64,000 bases of DNA from Voacanga thouarsii (lineage: Eukaryota > Streptophyta > Magnoliopsida > Gentianales > Apocynaceae): positions 186,001 through 250,000 of the forward strand of contig JANUWF010002421.1 of the NCBI GenBank assembly GCA_026120185.1, in the 5' to 3' direction. Each line of letters starts with the position of its first letter. The stretch's first letter is position 1. A program made the translations under genes and the position numbers. This document shows, in pieces, positions 12,284 through 23,640 of this stretch. The notes beneath the pieces were generated by a model. The model did not search any database. It had not been told where the DNA came from and saw only the letters and a program-made list of their open reading frames with translations.

Positions 12284-12600
12284 TAAAGGTTCTTCTTTCT
12301 CTTCACAGTAGCCCTCCAATGCTAATAGATTTGTAAGTATTAAGTGTGAAGAGTGGTTTAACAAGCGTGTAAACAGAAAATGATTGTGGAGAAAACCTTT
12401 GACCATGTTCTAGATAATGAGTTGAAGATTACTTCTATGTTTAGGTAAGTTGGTTTGGATCCCATTTTAGGACTTAAGGGTGTTTATTATCCTAATTTGG
12501 TGAAAGAATTCTATGTGAATATAGATGATAAGAAACATCATGGTGAATGCAAGTGTGTTTGGCAACTGCATGGTGAATGCAAGTGCTAATTATGTAGAAA
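12284..12600 (+). pseudogene. Fragment resembling the 'putative plant transposon protein' (PF20167-like)
   Basis: In broken plus frames this reads MGKGSSFSS, then SIKCEEWFNKRVNRK, ELKITSMFR, VGLDPILGLKGVYYPNLV and KEFYVNIDDKK. It aligns block by block with the ORF at 32774-33169 (KNCKEWYDAKVLNR, QITEMFGKIGW, LILGLRGDFCPALV, KEFYANMKNK). Both resemble the domain often annotated as putative plant transposon protein, in which an LVREFYANL-type motif is typical. Its biochemical function is not known to me. The piece has stops and ends in an internal repeat of CATGGTGAATGCAAGTG. Whether it belongs to the CACTA element or is a relic of a retroelement is open. Confidence 0.6.
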
Positions 12601-13401
12601 ATGCAACTTAATTATGTGTTTTGGAAGGGGACCTAGTTGGATGAGCAGATGTTTACTTGGAAATTTGTTATAAATATGATTGAATGGTTAGATGGTTTTA
12701 TAAGTTTTTTGTTTGTTGAGTTGCATAATTGCGCATTTTGAGGTGGCCTAATGCTTGGAGAATATTCATTTTATAGGGGAAACTCTATCAAAATTTTTTC
12801 AATTTTTTTTTTTTTACAAAGAATCCAAATAAAATAGTTTTATTAGACAATTTTTTACAAATAATTCTTACCCCATGAGAATATTTTTTTTAGAAATATT
12901 TTAATATTTTTACTAAATGAAATTTCATTTCCCTTCATTGTTAGTTTTCAAATGTTTTTAAAATAAACAAAAAAGAACAGTTCATTTTATTTTTTCTTAA
13001 AAGTTGAGCATTTGATAAATATTTTTAATTTTATTTTTTTAAGTAGATAAATTACATAATATCTGGACGAACCAGTTATATACTGTGCATCTCAAAAAGT
13101 TAACTTGATCTACCTTAAGAGGCAAAGGATTTTGAAGTTTCAAGATATCTTGATTAGTTAAATCTTTTAGTTTCTCTCTTTTAAAAACTCTCAAGGAGTG
13201 TATTTATTTATTTTTACTGCTACTAAAAATATATTTATCATTTCCACTACTAAAAAGGAGAATGAACACTAATTTTATGGGGATTGTATTCTTGACCTAC
13301 TACTAAAAATTTCATTTCCCTTCATTTCCATTCATTCTTGAATATGTTTATCAAAATGACACTTGTAGATTGACTGAAAATATGGATAAATGAATAGGAA
13401 G
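12601..13401. other. No gene seen; AT-rich stretch before the transposase
   Basis: No open frame or known repeat is recognisable. It contains poly-T/A runs and two similar copies of an ACTACTAAAAAT-containing phrase near 13218-13320. It is probably the CACTA leader region. Confidence 0.45.
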
Positions 13402-15380
13402 ATGGACCGATCGTGGATTGACTTACAAGACTATTTAGGTTATGAATATAATAAGGGTTTGGATGCCTTTGTAGAATTTGCGTTGAGAGACAAACCTAAT
13501 GGATCCAAAATCTATTGTCCTTTTATGAAGTGCTAGAATAGGTATCTTTATAGTACAATAGATGTCAAACAGCATTGCCAAATGTGGGGTTTCATGCATT
13601 GGTACAAAAAGTGCAGTGTTCATGGGGAAACATACTTATCTTCTCGCAATACACCTAGCAACATCCCTTCAACTGAAAACAAACATGGGGATGATATGGG
13701 TGGGATGCTTCAAGATATTAGTGTCATTAGTGACTTCGATAATGCAACTGAAGAGCCTAATGATTTGAGAAAGATACATGAATTGTTGGAAGAGGCTAAT
13801 ATAGAATTGTATCCAGGTTGTACTAAATTTTCTTCACTTTCATTCATTGTGAGATTATTACATTGAAAAGTCCTGAATGGGTAGTCGAACAAGTCAGTTG
13901 ATATACTACTTGAGCTTCTAACGGATGCTTTTAGTGAGATGGGAGTGAAAATTGCCAAGAATTATTACGAGGCTAGTAAGATAACGAATGTGTTAGGAAT
14001 GGAATGCAAAGTCTGGGATGCTTATCCAAATAATTGCATAATATACAGAGGGGAAAATGAGGCCGTAAAACTTTGTGAGGTATGTAATACTCCGAGGTAC
14101 AAGAAAGAGGGTAGTACAGTTGCATGCAAGTATGTTAGGTATTTTTCATTGACTCCGAGGTTGAAGCGATTGTTCATATCTTGCAAAGCTGCATCCCTTA
14201 TGAGGTGGCATCAGGAATGTCGTGTGAAAGATGGAGTCTTCAGATACCCAACTGATTCTAAGGCTTAGAGAAAGTTTGATGAGTTGCATTTGGAATTTAC
14301 AAGTGACTGTCGAAATGTTAGACTTGGATTGGCTTCAAATGGATTTAGTCTATTTTCAAATATGCACATACCACATAGTACTTGGCCTGTTGTTTTAATA
14401 CCATACAATTTGCCACACTGGCTATGCATGAAGCAACCTTATTTTATTCTGTTAACTCTCATCGATGGCCCGAAAGTCCAGGAAATAAAATTGACGTATT
14501 TTTACAACCATTGATCAAGGAGTTGAAACAATTGTGGCTTGACGGTGTGCTTACTTATGATGCTGAGGCAAAAGAGATGTTTCTTTTGCGTGCAGCTATT
14601 ATGTAGACCATAAGTGATTTCCCAGCGTATGGTAATCTTTCTGGCTATATCTTGTTCGATATGCGGTGTCAACTGTTTGTCTTACCGTTTGCCTAATGAT
14701 GGTAAATATTGCTTCTTATATCATCGTAGATTTCTTCAACCATCACATAAGGTTTCTTTCTATGGTGGAATGGAATTATGACATGCACAAAAAAGGTGTA
14801 CAGGGAAAGAAATTTTGACACAACTTCAGGGTTGTTTAATAGAATATGCAGTAGATGATATAAGAATTAGAATGCAGACTGACTACGAACGGAAGTTTGG
14901 CATAAATTCTTATAATTGGAAGAAGAAGAGTATTTTTTTGGAGCTGCCATATTGGGAGAGTAATTTGATGAGGCACAACTTGGACCCGATGTATATTGAG
15001 AAAAATTTTGCAGATAATCTATTGTTTACAATATTGGGTGATAGTACTTCTTCAAAAGATAACTTCAAAGCTTGTCAAGACCTGCAAGTAATGAATATTA
15101 GAACGTCTTTATATCCAATTTTAAAACCATCTGGAACTGGATACAGTTTGCCACCAGCTCCTTATATAATGAGTTGGTCAGATGTTGATGTTTTTTTTAC
15201 AGTATTGAAGGAACTGAAAGTCCCCGATGGCTATTGTTCTAATATTTCTCGATGGGTAAACATGAGGAGAAAGACTTTGGGAGGTTTGAAGAGTCATGAC
15301 TCCAACATTTTACTCCAGCATTTTAATCCTGTTAGCAGCCCGCACAACTTTGTCCAAGAATGTAGTGTAACTTTTCATTG

Positions 15381-15887
15381 AGATTGCTTCATGTTTTAGG
15401 CAGTTGTGTTTTAAAGTCAACAAAGAGAGGCATCTCGAGTATCTTCAAGACCGTTTCGCAGTTACACTCTATCTTCTTGAAAAGACATTCATCCCTAGTT
15501 TTTTTTGATATAATGGAACATTTACCGATACATTTGGCCGATGATGCATTATTAGCTGCTCCAATTCAATGTCGATGGATGTTTCCGATTGAAAGATACT
15601 TGAAAACTCTCATGTGTTACGTGCGCAATCGTGCTAGACCTAAAGGTTTGATAGCCAGTGGATATTTAATGAAAGAATGTATGACATTCGTATCGAGATA
15701 TTTAGATGATGTTGAGAGCAAAGAGAATAGGCCTCCAAGATATGTTGATGATGAAAACCCGATGGGTAAACCAATTGGAAAAGGGATTGATGTAATATTT
15801 GATTGTTTAACATTGATGCAAGCACATCGGTGGGTTTTAGCCAACTCTAACATCCTTAAACCTTATAAAGAGTTAGTTTTCCTTTGA
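15381..15887 (+). pseudogene. CACTA transposase DUF4218 segment
   Basis: The longest intact block of the C-terminal half reads IMEHLPIHLADDALLAAPIQ, then CRWMFPIERYLKTLMCYVRN and RARPKGLIASGYLMKECM. This is the DUF4218 domain found directly downstream of the TNP2 core in plant CACTA transposases. Its role is not established to my knowledge. It continues the preceding block in another frame. Confidence 0.85.
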
Positions 15888-17579
15888 ATTATTATTTTTC
15901 ATTTTTTATGCTTCTTTTATTATAACTTCGAAATTTTCACGTGTGGTCTATTTGTAGTCTTCACATGTCTGTCATAAATAGAGAGTATCCAAGATCTCAG
16001 TTACATGACAAATAACGTATTCATTCTCAAACGTTTCACAGTTGGCTCAGTCATTATGTAAGCAAAAACACAGACAATATAGTAAGTTTTCCTCTAGAAC
16101 ATTTAGTCTTTATAACACTTATATTTATTATAGGTTGATGAGAATGAAGAATGCCCTGATATTCCTACTGAAATTAAAAAGCTCGCAAATGGTATTTTCA
16201 ATCAAGGGTTGTGCTACAATGCATGCAAAGTGAATGGCTTCCGATTTCATACAATAACATACGAGGCTAACAAGTCAATCCAAAATTCTGGCATCATATG
16301 TAAAGCTGATACTACGAGTTATTCCAGTCCACGAGATATGAATCTTGTAGCAGTTGGTCTCAATTACTATAGAGTGCTTACTGATATTATAAGGATCCGA
16401 TATAGTAGTGAACTAAAATTTCTATTATTCAAATGTGTGGGTTGATGTACATTGAGGTATTAGAGTTGGCGAACTAAAGTTTACTTTGATGAATCTAGAC
16501 CATTTGTTGTACCGGAAAATAGAGAGATGGATGAGCCATTTATATTAGGAAACCAAGCGGAACAAGTTTGGTTTTCTCGCTGTCCTAAAGAAAGAGACTG
16601 TTATGTGGTAATGCCAATGATGAGAAGAGATAATTATAATGTGTACTCAATGGACCATGATCTAGAAACTTTTCCTGCATAGTAGTTAGATTCTCGTCCT
16701 GTTTCGCGCAAAGTAGATGCCGTATCGGTTAGAAATGGGATTTCTAGGGAGGAAGTAGATTTAGATGGAAGAAGAATACAACCTGCAATTTAAATGTACT
16801 TAAATCACATAATCATTTACTAAATGTGCTTTAGTTGTTAAAATCTTTTACTCAATGTTAAATCTTTTTGTTTTGTAGATAATAAACAAGCGTTCTTGAC
16901 GTGGATCGATGTAGGATGCTATAGCTGCCTTAAGATCAGGTGCTAGTTCCCCACCGTGTACAGAGACACCAGCTCCAGCATATGAGGTTGGACAGAGATC
17001 ACATACAAGTGTCCGTACAAGTTTCACAGATCAGGAGTCTAATCAAGCGACAACTATACCCACTTCTGATGTAGGTCCCAGTTGCACAGGACCTTTTTCC
17101 TCAAACCCTAGTGCCTTAGGTCTGCTAAGTTAATATGAGGTAAATATTACGATAAATTGATCTATGTGGCTGTTGAAATCGTATTAAATTTTTTTTCTTT
17201 CTTCACTATATTTCAATTAATAAGTCTGTTGATATTTTGTAGGTTCCATAGCGAGGAGTTCTTGCGGGGGTGAAAAGTTACCTTCCGAATAGGGTGAGTC
17301 AGGGTTTTGAAAGTATGATATTGGTATTAACCAACACGGAGGGCTTGTAGGGTTAGATGCATCTTGCTATAGTTTAGTGGTGGGCTGTTTCGCATGCATG
17401 AGTAGTAGGTTTCCTCTAAATTATAGGGATTGTCATTCTATACCTCAGAGACTTAAAGACGAAGTTTGGCAAGAAATACAGGTAATTAATTTTATCCTAA
17501 CATAGCTAAGAGTGTTTTCTTCAAAAGTTAACATTTTGTTTATCTATATATTTGTTAAAATTCGTACAAGGACAACACC

Positions 17580-18672
17580 ATGATGCCACCAAAAGGACAT
17601 AGTGTCACAATGAAGATGATATGCGCAGCGTGGAAGGATTTCAAGTTAAAGTTTAAACAAAGATACTACGTTCCTTTCCAACATAGTACGGAGCCTAATA
17701 TTGTTTGTGAAGATAAACGGGTTGACGAAAATCAATGGAGGATGTTAGTTGATTACTGGCGTTTGGAGAATACACAGGTCGTACCATAGATGTTGACTAC
17801 TTTTATGTCTCAAAACTTATTTAATTTTTTTTATATGTTAACTATTTTAAATAATCACAGATGGAAGCCGAGCGGAATAGACAAAATCGATCGCATTTGG
17901 CATATCCACCGGTCATAGGAAGAATGCCACATTCTATTATATAGGATCAGGTATTCAATTTATGTTATACACTATTCATTTAAATTTTATCTACTTTGCT
18001 TGAAATTTCTCACACGTATTTACAAATGGCCTTGAAGGCCAACTAATATCACAATATGATATGTTCCTTGCGACATAAAGGTGGCACAGTCGACAGGCTG
18101 ATGGTTTGACTACAAAGATGATTGTAAGTTATATTCAAATGCTAATCTTTCTGAGTCATTAAAATATGATAAGGACAATACATTAACCTAATATAAATTT
18201 GATATAATGTTTCTTAATTTCGTAGGACCGATTAGAGACAGAGTGGCAGGCATTACTTAAGTCTAAGCACACAGAGAAAGCGAAGGATCATATATTTCGA
18301 TGATTGTTCGGTCCAGAAACAAAAGATCGTGTTAGGTGTAAGAGAAAGCGTCCAACACCAACCTCAGTCGGTCAATCATCAAGTTCTGCAACAATTGTTG
18401 AGGAGGTCGTCAGGATTGAGGTTGAGGCACATATGCAGAGTATACGAGATACTATGCAGACTGAGAGACGAGCTGAGATGCAACGTGAGAGAGAGGCTTA
18501 CGAGTCACGTATAGCTGTGCTTCAGACTACCATGGAAGCATTATCACGTAGATTGGATGCAGGCGCATTTGATGTAGCGTCTATACCTCCATCTAGTGCT
18601 TCTACAATATCTCCTGGTGTTGGTTCCACTTCTCGTCCTGTTAGATCGTGTGATCCTGACGAGTCATCATGA
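17580..18672 (+). pseudogene. CACTA transposase C-terminal (Transposase_24-like) region with coiled coil
   Basis: The first exon-like block reads MICAAWKDFKLKFKQRYYVPF and NQWRMLVDYWRLENTQ, typical of the Transposase_24 region. The last block (18226-18672) contains EWQALLKSKHTEKAKDHIF followed by a basic stretch, then a heptad-like charged segment (VVRIEVEAHMQSIRDTMQ, ERRAEMQREREAYESRI) likely to form a coiled coil, and a Ser/Pro-rich tail. A TGA at 18301-18303 separates FR from LFGPETKD. The arrangement matches the C-terminus of plant CACTA proteins. Confidence 0.75.
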
Positions 18673-18962
18673 TGAGTGACATTTTGATTTTCTACTTATT
18701 TGTATTTGTACTACTACTTCTGTTCGATTTCTTGATATTTCCTATTTCTCATACATGTAGTACTATCTTTTTTTTGGGGGGGGGACTTGGTAGATTATAT
18801 TTATGATTTCTGAATTGAGGATATTGCTTTTGAGTTGTTTAGCAATGAGGAGATTGTGTTTTATTATATTTGGTGTTGAATAAATTGATTTTATTGTGTT
18901 TGGCATTAAATTGTACATGTACAGGATCTCATACAAATAAAAAATGATTTACAAATAAAATT
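18673..18962. other. 3' noncoding part of the CACTA element
   Basis: AT-rich sequence with a G-run at 18776-18783 lies between the transposase stop and the subterminal repeats. No other feature is seen. Confidence 0.5.
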
Positions 18963-19376
18963 AGGCATAATATGATGGTTGCAGCTGTCGTATTTGATGT
19001 TGAAATAATCGTCGTATTTGATGCTAATGTAGACAAATAAGACAGCTCAAAACCGTCGTATTTGACATCAAATATGACGGTTAATGTCGTCATTTTTGGT
19101 CCACAAATACGATGGTTCTTAGCCGTCGTATTTGTCTACCAAAAACGACGGGTTTTTCCAAGCCGTGTCCAAAAATCATTGGTTCGAGTAAAAACGACCC
19201 TTCCTCATAGCCGTCATATTTGACCGTCGTATTAGGCTAATACGACTGTTTTGTTACCGTTGCCGAACCAAAGTAACGAGATTAATTACGACGGCTTTAA
19301 AACCATCGTTTAGCCGTCGTTTTGGGCTAATACGACGACTAAGAAGCCGTCGTATTTGCCCCATAATTTAGTAGTG
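18963..19376. repeat. CACTA right subterminal repeats and terminus
   Basis: At least a dozen copies of CGTCGTATTTG-type or ATACGACGG-type motifs occur in both orientations, ending in GTAGTG at 19371-19376, the inverted CACTAC. The cluster is dense and only about 0.4 kb long, against about 1.5 kb on the left. Confidence 0.85.
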
Positions 19377-19755
19377 AATATTGATACTTCTAGCAATTCT
19401 TCTATTACTAGAACTATTGGAACATTATTTTCTTCTTCCTTGATCTTGATGATGTCATCTTCTTCAATACTTCTAAATTTTCACAATCAATTTGATTTCT
19501 GCCAAATTTTTTTTTATACTGTCTTAATACTGGTTGATTTATCAATTCTCTGTACAATTTAAGTTACAATCTTACCTTGTTGCTGTCTCTCTTTTTTCCC
19601 CCGTTTGCATTGGTGTGAGAACATTTGTTGAATGATTTATGCTTTTCTTAGGTGGTGGAAATTGCGTTCCAACAGTCTATTAAGAAACATAAACCATATA
19701 CTGCTTCATTAGCAGGTTCACATAATAATGCAACTGAAATTCATTTAATTTCAAA
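19377..19755. other. No gene seen; flank between CACTA end and RPA stop
   Basis: No feature is recognised. If the CACTA element inserted into a Helitron, this is Helitron DNA between its RPA and RepHel genes. Confidence 0.45.
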
Positions 19756-20955
19756 TTATCTCAGATGTTGATGTAATATCTCACGATCTTCTTGCACCTT
19801 CTCCCTAATATCAGATGGGTCATAAACATGGCTAACTGTATAGCACTCTCTTAATGTGCCCCTGGTCACCTCATTAAACTTCACCTGACAAATGTATTCT
19901 TCTCCTATTAGATCTTGCAATGGCTTGGGAATAGCATTATCTTTATTATCCTACACAGTTCAATAGCCATATCAATTCCCCAGATTATCATAGGTTTTAT
20001 TCCACAAAAGCTATAAACTGTACAAACCTCAACAAGTTTTTGTACCAATTCTGAAGCCTGTATTCCTATTAATTTCTCATTGTGACAATCAAAGAATATA
20101 AGTCATCCTTCTCCAGTTACATCTTTCACAATCATCTCAACCCGATATCTATGTGCATTTTTCCAAGATGTAGGCATACAATTCTAGTCAGTGACACTTT
20201 AATGTGTAATTAGCATATAGAGATGGAATAGGTTACCTTAGCGCGGATAGTCTTCTACTTTAACACAGGTCTCGCAACATAACTTCTTCCCGTATACTTT
20301 AAGCTTCCTCTTGCATTTACTACATGCTATATATCTCCAGCCATTGAACACATCAATATCGTGAATCTCGATTCTACAATAGTAAGCTTGGTTCTGCAAA
20401 TCAAGACACCATGTATTAAATGTTGCATTTTTTCAAAGTAAAAATTTACAGAATGACATTTTCTGTTACCGTTTCTACTCCTTCTAGCACTATGTTGTTC
20501 AATTCCTCAAGTGTTTTTTTGTTAGCTTCGTAAAGATCCTTTATTAAGATCACACTTGTAATAGTCATTTGAGTAGCTGTTTCTATGAGATTGTTCTCAT
20601 TGGTCCTGCAAAATGGAATTAGTCATGCTCTAATTATGTTGGATATTTCATGTTCATTTCTTTTTTCCTTTAGGTGTTTATCTCTAGTGAATGGAGATTT
20701 TCATATTTACTTACAGATTTTGAAATCTAGCAACCTCATCTATCTCCAAATTCAAGTAAATTTTAGTCACACTGCTACTTAAAAGAGATTATTTCCCATC
20801 ATCATCCTTGATTATCATAGAAGTGAAAACAGCGATCTGCACTTTTTCATTGGCAATCATTTTATCTCTGTTAATTATGTTGCTCAGGGATCCCTTAATG
20901 TCAGTCGCAACTCACTTCCACTAAAGGATTACAGAACATTAATTTGTGTATGATA

Positions 20956-21215
20956 CAATAAGCAAGATACAATGTATAACTTCTACCATGAGATTACCTC
21001 TCATTCTTAATAGTCAATGTATGCAAATTTACATGATTTTCCAGTCTACTCCTCTCCTTAACCTGGGAGACTCCAGTAATCATTCCAATAAGCAAGATAC
21101 AATGTATAACTTCTGCCATGAGATTACCTCTCATTCTTAATAGTCAATGTATGCAAATTTACATGATTTTCCAGTCTACTCCTCTCCTTAACCTGGGAGA
21201 CTCCAGTAATCATTC
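20956..21215. repeat. Tandem duplication, 2 x 130 bp
   Basis: The unit at 20956-21085 is repeated at 21086-21215. By eye I see one difference (CTACC versus CTGCC). The unit covers most of an RPA OB-fold exon and its putative splice donor. Confidence 0.93.
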
Positions 21216-21300
21216 CAAGCACATCTGCAGATAATACAACTTATGTGTAGTCAGTTTCATCAGGTTCAGCCATTGCCACTGATTAGCTACTAAATATTAG

Positions 21301-22620
21301 TGTTATGCCCTAGAGGTAATCACTTGTACATTGTATATGACACATTTTATTTAATAAAAGGTATTATTTATCTTACAGTTTCTTTTGTTTACTTTTAAGT
21401 AATATAACTGTTCGATAAAGTCCCTAGTACAATACTGTGTTAAGGAAATCATGATAGAGATCATGATATGAGATTCCTACTACACTGTATAGTGCTAGTA
21501 CTTAAATAGTTCCTAGTCATAGTATTAATGAGATAGGACATCATTAATGCGTTAAGACTAGCATGTGTTAGACTTTCTGATTTGATCAGGCGGTGGTTCT
21601 CATATCCGTGAGTATTAAGATACTCAAAGTTAACATATGAATGCTTATTAATGGAACAAGTTCATTGGCTGATCTAGTTATAAGATAAGCACATGGATAA
21701 CTATTTAGTGCCAGTGATATAATCTCAATATAACAAAGGTGCAAGTATCCTTAGACTTGGGATCTCCAAAATACTTTGTTTGCTGAGCATTTTACTTTGA
21801 TTCCAACCTTTGGAGCTCAATCGAGGGCCGCCTATGGGATAAGTATTGGATACATTGTGAGGTAAACGAAAGTAGTTGAGAAAGTCAATAAAGGATTCAC
21901 CACTCCTAATAGTATGGGCGAATATCTCACGGCCACTTGTAGGAATTACTTCTCGAGAAGTCCTTAGCCAAGGCGATTGTGTGTTGGAAATAGTTCCAAT
22001 TGATATACATATAGAGTAGTGGGTTCTTGGTACAAGTACTTTGTATTTGGGTCAGAATTAATTCTGGAGGGAGTTGGCACCAATTCCACATTCCAAACCG
22101 AATGAGATATTGTATGGTGAAATGAGTTAATTGCACTGTAGTTTGTTATTAAAGGGTTCATGTCAAGCCACTTGACTTCTTGGACTCTTAGGTGGTCATG
22201 ATGTGTTGCTAGATACCGCTCATGATTTGACAATATGGGTATACTAATTGATTAATTAATAAACCAATCTTGATTAGAATTAATTAGATTAATTCTAATT
22301 AATTACGAATTATTAATCTCAAAGACATTTGAATTAATTCATGTTCTCTACCAATTGGCTGGGAAACCTAATAGGTCACATACAATAGATGATTATATAC
22401 TCAAGATGTTATTTGACAACATAGTGGGGTTAATTGCAAGAAATGGAAGTTGTTGTGGCCAAATTATAATTAATGGTCCAAATTGTAATTGTGAGAATTT
22501 GATATTTCCAATTACAATTAGGGAATTCTAACTGTTTTAGAATTCTGAGATTGGAGTCTATTTTGAGCAGGATTTTTCATGTGATATAGGGATAACACAC
22601 GAAAAACTCCAACCCTAGCA

Positions 22621-22687
<67 letters not shown>

Positions 22688-23031
22688 TTGCTAAAAACGT
22701 GAAGAATCCTAGCCGCCTTATTTTTCTGCTAGCACAGAAGTATTTTGGTGCTTGAGTGTATCCTTTGTGTGGATTACTGTTAGAGATAATCACACACTGT
22801 GATTATAGTGGTTGGACGTTCAACTCTTGTAGAGTTTGATCAAGAGGATTGCTGGATCGCGCCTCGACTTAAAGAAGAATTTTTTTTTTCTTCGTACGAT
22901 AAAAGAAAGGTAAAAACTGTTACCTTTGTTGTCTTTATGTCTTTTTTTCCACACATATGCGGGTCCTGGGATGATATCTTGTTTTATTCTTCCACTGTGC
23001 CATATAGGATATGAGCCTGAGATACCCAACA
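21301..23031 (+). mobile_element. Angela-like Ty1/copia solo LTR, about 1.73 kb
   Basis: The block starts TGTTATGCCCTAGAGG and ends GATACCCAACA. Both ends resemble the LTRs of the Angela lineage of copia elements (TTATGCCCTAGAGGCAAT ... CCCAACA). No gag-pol is present, so it is a solo LTR. It lies inside the RPA-type gene. The target duplication is not clean: CTAAAT occurs at 21290-21295 and right after the end at 23032-23037, but five extra bases (ATTAG) stand between the left copy and the TG start. A (CT)n microsatellite lies within. Confidence 0.75.
22624..22684. repeat. (CT)n microsatellite
   Basis: About 61 bases of perfect CT repeat inside the copia solo LTR. The antisense frame through it spells Arg-Glu repeats and is not a gene. 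Confidence 0.95.
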
Positions 23032-23330
23032 CTAAATGTCTTATATCCCTAGCACACCTTTGAATCTCTTCAAAGCTTTTCCAGCCAAAACTTGTGTCTT
23101 TCGATTTGTGGCAAGTCCTCATGCAATTCCTCAGCATAAGTACTACCATCTATGAAGATCCCTGATTCATCTCCCAATAACTTATAATTGGGCCTCTGAG
23201 TTTTGTACAGCGAAATTTGGTATCACATAGAATTTCCCTTCTTCAAAGTATTCATGAAATTGGGATATGAATTTACTTTTGATGGCACAGTGCTTCATAT
23301 TTTCCTGCACTTGAATATTAATTATTTCAA

Positions 23331-23598
23331 ATATTCAAACAAGGGGAATTTATTAAACACTGCTTCCCCTCCCCCTCCAACCCCCCGAAAAATGATCGAC
23401 AATATTACATTTTCATCCATAATTAACATGTCTGAGGCTCACCAGGTGTCCGTGCATTATAGGTATTCCAGATTCTCAGCACCCTGAACAAAATCCGTTG
23501 TTCTTGTTTACCCCTGCCTAATTAACTAAGGAAGGCATATTCCAAAGAACTCCTCGTCATAACAATTACAACTGCCAAGTCCAGATGCTCTCTCTCCC

Positions 23599-23640
<42 letters not shown>

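Larger units (their letters stand above)
13402..18672 (+). pseudogene. CACTA transposase (TNP2/TNPD type), multiply broken
   Basis: This gene would encode the enzyme that cuts the element's ends. The start ATG at 13402 gives MDRSWIDLQDYL, the usual opening of the transposase-associated domain, with its CPFMKC pair near 13520. Then follow LYPGCTKFSSLSFIVRLLH (about 13810-13865), the TNP2 core with YFSLTPRLKRLFIS, MRWHQECRVKDGVFR, NVRLGLASNGFSLF, STWPVVLIPYNLP and DFPAYGNLSGY (14140-14650), the RHNLDPMYIEKN block (14970-15010), a DUF4218 block (15480-15840), a DUF4216-like block (16250-16680), and a Transposase_24-like C-terminus (17580-18672). In-frame stops occur, for example after CPFMKC and near 13866, 14268, 14606 and 16681, with frameshifts, so no active protein is possible. 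Introns are likely but were not resolved. Confidence 0.9.
5741..19376 (+). mobile_element. CACTA (En/Spm-type) DNA transposon, about 13.6 kb, with nested insertions
   Basis: The right end reads (on the minus strand) CACTACTAAATTATGGGG followed by CAAATACGACGGC, ending at 19376. The left end at 5741 reads CACTGCAAAAAAAACCCAG followed by CAAATACAACGAC. Both ends share the CACT start and the AAATACRACG core, and both lead into clusters of ACGACGG/CCGTCGT repeats, as CACTA subterminal regions do. A TNP2-type transposase in plus orientation lies between them. The expected 3-bp target duplication is not exact (AGT left, AAT right), so the left terminus is less sure than the right. The element is dead: its transposase has many stops, and a solo LTR and a MITE sit inside it. 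Confidence 0.75.
19756..23330 (-). pseudogene. Helitron-type replication protein A large-subunit gene, split by a solo LTR
   Basis: Exon-like blocks read right to left match the RPA70-like proteins carried by plant Helitrons. They are a DUF223-type OB-fold start (MKHCAIKSKFISQFHEYFEE and GKFYVIPNFAVQ, about 23185-23310), a second OB fold (LGMITGVSQVKERSRLENHV, ending at an exon edge at 21224), ELRLTLRDP and VQIAVFTSMIIKDD (20800-20920), SVTKIYLNLEIDEVARFQNL (about 20710-20780), DLYEANKKTLEELNNIVLEG (about 20470-20545), a zinc-finger exon with CSKC and CETC (20240-20400), RYRVEMIVKDVTGEG then a stop (about 20110-20155), and a last exon ending at 19756-19758. Family proteins bind single-stranded DNA. 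The in-frame stop and the solo LTR at 21301-23031 mark it as dead. Same strand as the RepHel gene, so probably the same Helitron. Confidence 0.75.

Noticed and set aside
22518..22793. Arg-Glu repeat frame
   Set aside because: Translation of the (CT)n microsatellite within a solo LTR.
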